A stretch of DNA of 20,175 nt. Source: Chloroflexota bacterium. GTDB lineage: Bacteria; Chloroflexota; Anaerolineae; Promineifilales; Promineifilaceae. The stretch is taken from NCBI GenBank assembly GCA_024223125.1, contig JAAEOP010000386.1, positions 1 through 20,175 of the forward strand, given 5' to 3'. Positions 14,289 to 20,175 of the stretch are shown in pieces. Each line of letters begins with the position of its first letter. Positions within the stretch are counted from its first letter, which is position 1. The notes under the pieces were generated by a model. That model made no database searches, had not been told where the DNA came from, and saw only the letters and a program-made list of their open reading frames with translations. Made by a program: the position numbers and the translations under genes.

Positions 14289-14322
14289 AGAGTTGCCAAT
14301 TTTCTGAAAAGTTGGCAACTCT
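14289..14322. repeat. 34-nt intergenic palindrome (AGAGTTGCCAA arms)
   Basis: AGAGTTGCCAA (14289-14299) and TTGGCAACTCT (14312-14322) are exact arms. TTTTC and GAAAA continue the stem with one base missing on the left. It lies between the divergent genes starting at 14140 (minus) and 14387 (plus), and matches the other palindromes here in size and in its AGA...TCT ends. Confidence 0.8.
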
Positions 14323-14350
14323 AATTTCAACAGGTTAGTACCAACGGCCG

Positions 14351-14380
14351 TTGATCTTCTTCCTACGAATCAGGCATAAT
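14351..14380 (+). promoter_or_regulatory. promoter TTGATC-18-CATAAT, leaderless
   Basis: A -35-like TTGATC (14351-14356) and a -10-like CATAAT (14375-14380) are separated by 18 bases, and the -10 ends six bases before the ATG at 14387. The transcript would begin at about the start codon, and no ribosome-binding site is present. An ACGGCCGT copy (14344-14351) abuts the -35 box. Confidence 0.5.
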
Positions 14381-14386
14381 AGCTAC

Positions 14387-14665
14387 ATGTGGAATTCAAT
14401 CAAGAATGTTATTTTTGCGTTTATGGCTGTTTGTTGTGGGCTGATCGGGATCTTCTGGCTATGGTTTATGTATGAATACAGCTTGCGCTGGCTGGATGAA
14501 AATGGCAATGTTGTGCCCGACATGGACACGGCCGTCGCTTTCGGCCGTGAAGGGGCGGAATGGATTGGCTTGGTAGCTGTTGGCTGGTTTGTATTGGCCG
14601 TCTTATTTGGCCTGATTCAATGGCGCGTCTCCCGCAGTTTAGCGATAATTCACAAAACCAGTTAA
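14387..14665 (+). CDS. small two-helix membrane protein
   Basis: A 92-residue protein starting MWNSIKNVIFAFMAV. The ATG at 14387 is preferred to an upstream TTG at 14351, because that TTG forms the -35 box of a matching promoter. Helix one spans about 7-28 (IFAFMAVCCGLIGIFWLWFM). A polar loop with VPDMDTAVAFGREGAEW follows, and helix two is at about 62-82 (WIGLVAVGWFVLAVLFGLI). The short basic tail WRVSRSLAIIHKTS would face the cytoplasm. I do not recognise a family. It is a single gene, convergent with the next one (14706-15635) with 40 bp between and no evident terminator. Confidence 0.6.
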   Translation: MWNSIKNVIFAFMAVCCGLIGIFWLWFMYEYSLRWLDENGNVVPDMDTAVAFGREGAEWIGLVAVGWFVLAVLFGLIQWRVSRSLAIIHKTS

Positions 14666-14705
14666 ATCGATAATGACTGTAAAAATGCGGAGGCAATTGA
14701 ACGGA

Positions 14706-15635
14706 TCACGAACCCCGAACCACCATCCTCTCCGTCCAGGTTTGTTTGTTGGCGTCGAAATGATTAACGGCCGTTTCTGCAAACGGCGTCAACATGCGGC
14801 TGAAATATTGGGGCAGCCCCTCTTCAACAATGCCATCCAATGTTTGAGCGTAGCTGGTTAAGATATGTTCGTCCAATAGCTCCGCGCTGGTTTGACCGAC
14901 GGCCGTTATTGCCCCCGCTCCCTTCTGCCCCCATTCTGCCAAATCAAGCGCCATCATGCCGCTGACTTTGCTGGTAGACGTGTTTTCTTCCTCAGCCACC
15001 ACTTCCATTTGTGTCCACAATTGTTCAAAGCGGGGTAGGAGATCAGTGGTTTGGGCAAAAAGACGGCCGTAACGCTGGCGCAGTTCAACGGCCGTTTCTC
15101 GAATATCTTCCTGGCTTAACGGGGGCATATTTACCGTTTGGGCGCTGCTGTCAGAAGCATCGTGCAAGGCATCTAACAGTTCTGTCAGACTATGGATTTC
15201 TACATCTTCCCCTAACACCTCGTTTTGTTTTAACTGTTCTACCAGTCGGTGCAAAAAGATTTTGCTGCCGTTAGCGGCGTCGCTGCCGATGGCAAACACC
15301 CACAGCGGCGAAAAACGCATCCACAGTAACCCGGCCACATCTATCACCGAACCGGCTGCCCGCCGAGGCATGAAGTTTGCTTCCAGGTCACGGGTTTTGA
15401 CGTTAGCCAATACCGTTTTATCCATTTGAGCTACCTGTTCAATTAAGAACTGTTGTAAATCGCCGATGGTTACGCGGTACAGGGTAGACTCTTGCAGGGT
15501 AGGGGGGATGAGTGTTTCGGTAAGGAGCAGAGATGTGCCACCTCCTACAGCTGCCAGAGAGCGGACAGCTCTTTCAGGGATAGAAAGTAGCAAACCCAAT
15601 TGTTTACGAGTCTGGGGGTTCAAATTATCAAACAT
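14706..15635 (-). CDS. conserved protein of unknown function, 309 residues
   Basis: The start ATG at 15635 follows AAGGAGA at nine bases and is better placed than the in-frame upstream start at 15668. The product is mostly helical and soluble. It begins MFDNLNPQTRKQLGLLLSIP, has a Gly/Ser-rich patch (AAVGGGTSLLLTETLIPPTL), then LYRVTIGDLQQFLIEQVAQM. The best marked core is AAGSVIDVAGLLWMRFSPLW followed by VFAIGSDAANGSKIFLHRLV, which is hydrophobic enough to associate with a membrane. Proteins with this 'YR.T...LQFLI' plus 'DVAGL....SPLWV.A..SD..G' arrangement occur as hypothetical proteins in Chloroflexota and Actinomycetota, as far as I recall, and have no assigned role. It faces the giant secreted protein gene divergently, with about 400 bp between the start codons. 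No enzymatic motif seen. Confidence 0.6.
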   Translation of the reverse strand: MFDNLNPQTRKQLGLLLSIPERAVRSLAAVGGGTSLLLTETLIPPTLQESTLYRVTIGDLQQFLIEQVAQMDKTVLANVKTRDLEANFMPRRAAGSVIDVAGLLWMRFSPLWVFAIGSDAANGSKIFLHRLVEQLKQNEVLGEDVEIHSLTELLDALHDASDSSAQTVNMPPLSQEDIRETAVELRQRYGRLFAQTTDLLPRFEQLWTQMEVVAEEENTSTSKVSGMMALDLAEWGQKGAGAITAVGQTSAELLDEHILTSYAQTLDGIVEEGLPQYFSRMLTPFAETAVNHFDANKQTWTERMVVRGS

Positions 15636-16044
15636 GATGTCTTCTCCTTGTTTTTGCCTGTTTGCCATTTAGTACGCAAAGCTGTTGGCTGGGTTGCAGA
15701 CGGTGGTCATAGTTTTCCTTTGCCAGGTTTAGGATTTTGACGGTGTTTAGCCTGACAGATCTAAAATCCCACGAGATTCAAAAGACCCAACTTAAAAAGA
15801 CCTTGAAGCCTTCAAGCCTCTTATGCTAGAATGTGGGTAAGTGATCTTGCAAGTGTGCCTTGTGTAGTGGTGATTGATTCATTATTTAGAATATCTCCAT
15901 GTGCGTCATATCCACCAAAGGATTTAACTTTTGTCAGCATCCATATTAGCTACTTAATTTTGTGAGGTTCCCCGCAGGTTTGCCAACCTGTATCTGCAAC
16001 AATTCAGTTTATGGGCCGCGAAATCAAGTAGGAGGGAAATTCAA
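15636..16044. other. 409-bp divergent intergenic region with promoter and long leader
   Basis: The region lies between the divergent starts at 15635 and 16045. It contains the minus-strand ribosome-binding site AAGGAGA, a plus-strand promoter at 15803-15832, and an approximately 205-nt leader. Near its end are a small inverted repeat CAGGTT-tgcc-AACCTG (15975-15990) and the ribosome-binding site AGGAGG (16030-16035). No riboswitch or RNA gene could be recognised, no open frame of note is present, and there is no ACGGCCGT copy. Confidence 0.6.
15803..15832 (+). promoter_or_regulatory. promoter TTGAAG-18-TAGAAT with extended -10
   Basis: TTGAAG (15803-15808) and TAGAAT (15827-15832) are 18 bases apart, with TG one base before the -10 (TGCTAGAAT). 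The -35 box is embedded in the palindrome CTTGAA-gcc-TTCAAG (15802-15816), a possible repressor or activator site. Transcription would start near 15839 and run through a leader of about 205 nt into the giant gene at 16045. Confidence 0.55.
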
Positions 16045-19000
16045 ATGAAAAGCCAGTTTCTGCAACGGTTCTTGCACCTGTTTGTTTGTATTGCTTTGCT
16101 CGGTAACATGATCTTACCTGTATTGCCTCAATCTGGTGTTGCAGCGGCCCATGAACAAGCACAACTCCCTTTAAACACGGCCGTTGTATCTGTACAAGCC
16201 CCCACCGTTCCCTTAACAATCGGAACTCAATTTACCACCACTATACAGATTGACAGCTTAAGTACACCGCTTAGCGCGTTCCAGTTTGACTTATTGTATG
16301 ATTCGACTATTTTGCAATTAACTGGCGTTTCTCCAGGTGATTTTTTACAGTCTGCGGGCCGCACGGCCGTTTGTCCACCTGTAGCTGCTCAGAATAATCG
16401 TGTTCGCCTGGCCTGTGCTTCCGCGGGAGATGCGCCCTTAGCGACTGGATCAGGCATTCTGACCACGCTCGCATTTGTAACCCTGGCTCCAGGCAGCAGC
16501 AACCTGACGATCTCCGGGCTGCAACTACCTGACGGCAGCGCCCCGCCAAACGGTATAGCGGCTACGACACAATTTGGCATCGTCACTGTTGCCCCGCAGG
16601 CAGCGTTATCGTTGGCAGGCGGCCCCACCCAAACCGCTGAACCGGGAATGCAGGCGACTCACGCACTAACTTTAACGAATCTTGCCAGCAGCAGCGATAC
16701 CTTCACGATCACTGTCAGCGGTCAAAACTGGGTTTCAATTCTGTCTGACAATTCTAGCGGTCCTCTGGCCGGCAGTGGCCGTTTTCCCTTTACGCTAGAT
16801 GTGACGATTCCCGCTACGGCTGTAGATGGAGACCAGGATATGGCTATGGTCACGGCCGTGTCCCACAACGATCCCGCCGTTACCCAGTCTGTTACGCTGA
16901 TTGCCCAGGCTCAACAAACCCAACCCCCTCCACAAAATGGCCACAATATTTACCTGCCTGTTCTGATGAATACACCCGGCAGCTCATCTACAGTTACTGA
17001 ACCTCAAACCATACGCCAGCCAACAACCCCGGGCGACACCGCTTCTCCCCTGGCTTTGATGTTAGGCCAAAACTGCTATTTAGCCGATGTGAATTGCGAT
17101 CTAAAAGTAGATGAAACTGATTTAACCGAAGCGGCCGTAGCCTGGAACTGTGCTAATAGTGATGTCTGTTACGCTTCCCGCTATGATCTAGATCAGAACA
17201 ATCATATAGATGTCTTCGATTTGGCCTGGGTTGGTAATGAATATGACATTACCTCACCTATTATCACCATTATCACCCCACCAGATGGGGCTATTATTGG
17301 TGGAACCAATGTTACCGTATCCGGTATTGTCAGCGATGTGCATCCTATTGCCAGCGTCACCGTTAATGATATTGCGGCGGCCGTTAGCGGCAATGCTTTT
17401 ACTGTCTTAATACCTGTGTCTGGTCAGACGTTGGTTTTGGATGCAACGGCGGTAGACATTGTGGGACAGGTCGGCATTGCCAGCCGGGTGGCGAATGTAG
17501 ACGCTGCCGGTCCTGATATTCAAATTCATACGCCCCCCGATAGACAGTCCGTTTACTCGCTTAATCCTACGATTGCAATCAGTTATACAGATTTTCTTTC
17601 GGCCGTTGATCCGGCGTCCGTTCATGTCCAGTTGACAGATGAAAATGGCAGCAGCGCCGACATCACGGCCGATTTAACCATAAACGCAGCAGGGGCGTTT
17701 GGTATGCCCGTTGTACCCTTAAATGAAGATACCGCCTATACCATGACGGTTTCTACATTAGATGATTTAGGAAACGGCAGCTCGTCCCAATCAACTTTCT
17801 ACGTGCCGACTGGCGCCGGTCAGATTAGTCCGCCAACAGAACCGCCCGTAGCTGGCTGGGTAAGCGGCTTCATTTACGATTCATCCTCCTGCAACATACA
17901 TTTGACCCAATGCCAGGGATTGGCTGGCGTACATGTTACGATCTCACAGGTAGATACGACTGCGTTACAAAGAGTGCGGCTAGAACGCACCCAGCAATTG
18001 GCAGCTAAAGGCCCGCAGCCTCCCATGCCGACCGATACCGTCCTCAAATTTACAACCCCTGTAACGGGCACAATTGTCACCGGCCCTGATGGCTTCTTTG
18101 CCTTTCCGGTGGATGCGACGGCCGTATACTGGCTGCGAGCCGACAAAGTGGGTTACACCTATGGTCAGCGGGAAGCGGAGGTTGTTCTAGAACGCAGCAC
18201 AGCTACCAGCAACATCTTCCTGACGCTGCTGGACCCGGCCATAACCCCCTGTGACGATTCCGGTTGTGTCCATAACAGTAGCGACGGCTCATTGCAGTTG
18301 GAAATCCCGCCGGGCGCTATTGCCCCAGGACAGACAGAGGATATCAATGCCACCAACTTTGAACAGGTTGAATTTTTGCCCAGCGGCGACCTGCCGCCAG
18401 GAACCTGGGAAACGTATGCTTATAACCTGGGCGGCGCTTCAGAAATTACTTTCACGCAACCCATTACGGTGCGGGTGCAAAATGACAAAGGCTTTAGTCC
18501 GGGGACGCATATACCGCTGGGGTATTGGAACCAGGTAACCCAACAATGGGAACATGCGGGCACAGGCATTGTAGACGCTACCGGACAGTGGATTGAGATG
18601 ACTGTGACCCATTTCTCCAATTATGATTGCAATGACCCCCTGGCTCCGTTGGAAGATACAGACCCGGATGCCGACGATAATTCGGATGATGACGATGATG
18701 ATTGCGAAGATGGGGAAAATGGCTGCTTCGTCTCTATTCGTTCAGGTACATTTGGTGAAGATGTACAAATACCTTCTGTCAATGTTTTGGGCGAGGATGT
18801 CGCCCCGACTCTAATTTATAACAGCAATCGCGCTTACCCGACGGAGGTGATTGATGTAGACCTCTCTTTGAATGTGGGGTCTAGCGTTGTTTTAAGCGAT
18901 TTTATTGGCTTTGAACTGTATATTGAGGGAATCAAGACTGACAGCCTTACCTTCTCCTCTACTTTGCAGACAGGAGAGGTGGGGCGTTTTCGTTATTTGT

Positions 19001-20175
19001 GGGACGGCCGAGATGCCCAGGACAATCTATTGCCACCCGGTTTGTATGAATACGGCGTCAAATTTATCATTCCGTACCGTTCGCAATATTGCTACGCTTT
19101 GGGCGGCATCTTTGGCAACCCGCCGGACTGTATTTATGGAGCTACGGGCATCTTTGTAGACGCTACCGAAGATGTGTGGGTGAATGGTACTGTCGAGCTA
19201 AATACTCGGGTCAACTCGCCTTATGGCGCTGGATGGGTGCTGGATGGCCTCCAGGAATTGTATGAGGATGAAGCGGGACGCCTGCTGGTGGTGGAAGGGG
19301 ACAGCGTCACTGAATATTATGCAGCCGGAAAAGATTTACTGCTAGAGCAAACGGCCGCGTTGCAACGCCCCGCAGTTGTGCCCCAACCAGAATCGGCTGG
19401 CGGTTACCAACCGCAACATGTCACTGGTGCGGAGGAAGAATCACCCCGACCTGTTCCTCCTCATGCTCGATCAGAATGGGCTGGCGGCTACCAGCCGCAA
19501 CATGTTACTGAATTGGAGGAAGAAGTCCTCCGACCTGTTCCTCCTCAGTCCCAGCCAGAGATGGTTAACCAGGACAGGGATGAACCGGCGCCTCCGCCAA
19601 CCCCGATGCCAGCTTTTGAAGCCCCAGAAGTTCCCGAAGGAACAGAATTGCCGCCCACGGCCGTGCCTGACCCCAATGCAGCTACACTACCCACAGAATT
19701 ACCCCCCCTACCATCTGCACCCCCAGCCGATGCAACTGAGCCGGAAGCGCTGCCAGAATTACCCACCGATGCGCTGAATTTGGAAAGTGACAGCCAGGAC
19801 GAGGCCGCTGCCGAGTCGCTGCCAATCCCTGTGACCGCACCTGTTGATGATACGGCAAGCAATGAATTTGTGCAGACACCGGCTACCGATGTCAGCGGTA
19901 CCATTATCACCGATACAACCTGGACGGCCGCCGGCAGCCCTTATGTGGTTGTGGGTAATGTAACCGTAGCGGACGGTGTGCATCTGACTATTGAGCCGGG
20001 TGTCACGGTGATTTTTAATCAATATCGGTATATGTATGTCAACGGCCGTTTAACGGCCGTAGGCACGCCCACCACGCCCATCACCTTTACGGCCGCTGTT
20101 AGCAATACCAGCGGTTATTGGGGCTACCTGCAAATTGGGGGCGGCAGCAATATTGATGATAGTGATGTCAGCCAA
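16045..20175 (+). CDS. giant secreted multidomain protein: cohesin, dockerin, Ig-like, Rhs-type and beta-helix regions (3' end beyond window)
   Basis: The frame is open from an ATG with a strong AGGAGG nine bases upstream to the window end: 1377 codons and no stop. Residues 1-35 are a Sec signal (LFVCIALLGNMILPVLP, cleavage near VAAA). Domains in order: cohesin-like (about 50-182, VPLTIGTQFTTTIQIDSL, AFQFDLLYDSTILQLTGV); a beta domain (186-289); an IYLPVLMN motif (about 302); a dockerin-like pair of Ca-binding loops (DVNCDLKVDETD at 348, DLDQNNHIDVFD at 381); two Ig-like domains (400-593); a carboxypeptidase-regulatory-like domain (604-730); a ZU5-like domain (743-866); an Asp tract (871-890); an Rhs-type N-terminal region (FRYLWDGRDAQDNLLPPGLY, VNSPYGAGWVLDGL); two 28-residue repeats and a Pro/Glu-rich linker (1115-1280); and the start of a beta-helix (LTIEPGVTVIFN, LTAVGTPTTPITFT). 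It is probably a cell-surface or sheath-associated protein; YD repeats may follow outside the window. Confidence 0.85.
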   Translation, partial: MKSQFLQRFLHLFVCIALLGNMILPVLPQSGVAAAHEQAQLPLNTAVVSVQAPTVPLTIGTQFTTTIQIDSLSTPLSAFQFDLLYDSTILQLTGVSPGDFLQSAGRTAVCPPVAAQNNRVRLACASAGDAPLATGSGILTTLAFVTLAPGSSNLTISGLQLPDGSAPPNGIAATTQFGIVTVAPQAALSLAGGPTQTAEPGMQATHALTLTNLASSSDTFTITVSGQNWVSILSDNSSGPLAGSGRFPFTLDVTIPATAVDGDQDMAMVTAVSHNDPAVTQSVTLIAQAQQTQPPPQNGHNIYLPVLMNTPGSSSTVTEPQTIRQPTTPGDTASPLALMLGQNCYLADVNCDLKVDETDLTEAAVAWNCANSDVCYASRYDLDQNNHIDVFDLAWVGNEYDITSPIITIITPPDGAIIGGTNVTVSGIVSDVHPIASVTVNDIAAAVSGNAFTVLIPVSGQTLVLDATAVDIVGQVGIASRVANVDAAGPDIQIHTPPDRQSVYSLNPTIAISYTDFLSAVDPASVHVQLTDENGSSADITADLTINAAGAFGMPVVPLNEDTAYTMTVSTLDDLGNGSSSQSTFYVPTGAGQISPPTEPPVAGWVSGFIYDSSSCNIHLTQCQGLAGVHVTISQVDTTALQRVRLERTQQLAAKGPQPPMPTDTVLKFTTPVTGTIVTGPDGFFAFPVDATAVYWLRADKVGYTYGQREAEVVLERSTATSNIFLTLLDPAITPCDDSGCVHNSSDGSLQLEIPPGAIAPGQTEDINATNFEQVEFLPSGDLPPGTWETYAYNLGGASEITFTQPITVRVQNDKGFSPGTHIPLGYWNQVTQQWEHAGTGIVDATGQWIEMTVTHFSNYDCNDPLAPLEDTDPDADDNSDDDDDDCEDGENGCFVSIRSGTFGEDVQIPSVNVLGEDVAPTLIYNSNRAYPTEVIDVDLSLNVGSSVVLSDFIGFELYIEGIKTDSLTFSSTLQTGEVGRFRYLWDGRDAQDNLLPPGLYEYGVKFIIPYRSQYCYALGGIFGNPPDCIYGATGIFVDATEDVWVNGTVELNTRVNSPYGAGWVLDGLQELYEDEAGRLLVVEGDSVTEYYAAGKDLLLEQTAALQRPAVVPQPESAGGYQPQHVTGAEEESPRPVPPHARSEWAGGYQPQHVTELEEEVLRPVPPQSQPEMVNQDRDEPAPPPTPMPAFEAPEVPEGTELPPTAVPDPNAATLPTELPPLPSAPPADATEPEALPELPTDALNLESDSQDEAAAESLPIPVTAPVDDTASNEFVQTPATDVSGTIITDTTWTAAGSPYVVVGNVTVADGVHLTIEPGVTVIFNQYRYMYVNGRLTAVGTPTTPITFTAAVSNTSGYWGYLQIGGGSNIDDSDVSQ
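19388..19555 (+). repeat. two tandem 84-bp (28-residue) repeats in the giant gene
   Basis: The unit, AGGYQPQHVT..EEE..RPVPP, is read twice with a period of 84 bp (aligned bases 19391 and 19475). The copies differ at many third positions and a few residues, so the duplication is not very recent. Each contains a short palindrome (GCGGTTACCAACCGC and GCGGCTACCAGCCGC). It begins a proline- and glutamate-rich spacer before the beta-helix. Confidence 0.8.

Larger units (their letters stand above)
1411..20060. repeat. highly iterated 8-bp palindrome ACGGCCGT, 36 dispersed copies
   Basis: A manual scan finds 36 exact copies; the first is at 1411-1418, one is at 14344-14351, and the last two at 20042-20049 and 20053-20060. 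Chance expectation for any 8-mer over this length at equal base use is about 0.3. Nearly all are inside genes on both strands and are read mostly as Thr-Ala-Val or as x-Gly-Arg. Close variants with one changed end base (GCGGCCGT, ACGGCCGC, TCGGCCGT) are also frequent. The pattern recalls HIP1 (GCGATCGC) of cyanobacteria. Confidence 0.9.

Noticed and set aside
15839..16044. Riboswitch in the giant gene's leader
   Set aside because: No conserved aptamer core (for example cobalamin, c-di-GMP, TPP) could be recognised by eye.
19545..19910. 121-codon minus-strand Gly/Ser/Ala-rich open frame
   Set aside because: It is the antisense of the proline/glutamate-rich linker of the giant protein; low complexity, no signals.

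Overview
The window looks like a chromosomal segment of a filamentous or Anaerolineae/Ardenticatenia-like member of the Chloroflexota. This is an inference from gene content: secreted proteins with the YLPxV signature, a DUF4377/META lipoprotein, a BTAD/NB-ARC/TPR regulator, a PQQ-type sugar dehydrogenase lipoprotein, and the opening of an Rhs-like giant surface protein. No rRNA, tRNA or other marker gene fixes the taxonomy. Base composition is moderate (about half GC by eye). The 8-bp palindrome ACGGCCGT is scattered across almost the whole window, 36 copies by manual count against about 0.3 expected by chance.

Layout. Positions 1-1744 hold a decayed IS91-type element: a truncated tyrosine recombinase followed by a HUH transposase broken by a frameshift and three in-frame stops. 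Both genes carry a net 24-nt in-frame insertion of a short dispersed repeat. Positions 1745-2355 are a scar region with one possible 50-codon gene and several hairpins. Positions 2356-4686 (minus) encode a 776-residue lipoprotein with DUF4377 and four tandem META domains. It is divergent from a plus-strand pair at 4834-6584: a Yip1-like membrane protein translationally coupled to a membrane-anchored alpha/beta-hydrolase-like protein. The hydrolase's last codons are borrowed from an out-of-frame GxxExxY remnant. A sugar dehydrogenase lipoprotein follows (6757-7974).

Positions 7998-8527 (minus) are a hicAB toxin-antitoxin module with a probable operator-promoter. Positions 8603-10985 (minus) form a signalling group: a His/Trp/Lys-tailed small membrane protein, an OmpR-family response regulator, and a HAMP histidine kinase whose N-terminus has the same odd composition. 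A 1006-residue BTAD-NB-ARC-TPR regulator follows (minus, 11120-14140), with a mobile hairpin inserted in frame in its coding sequence. Then come a small two-helix membrane protein (plus), a conserved protein of unknown function (minus), and from 16045 to the window end an unbroken 1377-codon reading frame. This starts a giant secreted protein: signal peptide, cohesin-like domain, dockerin-like domain, Ig-like, carboxypeptidase-regulatory-like and ZU5-like domains, Asp-rich linker, Rhs-type N-terminal region, proline-rich linker and the beginning of a beta-helix.

Non-genic structure is the most distinctive part. It comprises the ACGGCCGT iteration, four near-identical-length (33-35 nt) intergenic palindromes with unrelated arm sequences, a larger GATTGGAGATT-type hairpin turned into protein, and several promoters whose -10 box lies so near the start codon that the transcripts would be leaderless. 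No CRISPR array, tRNA or rRNA was seen.
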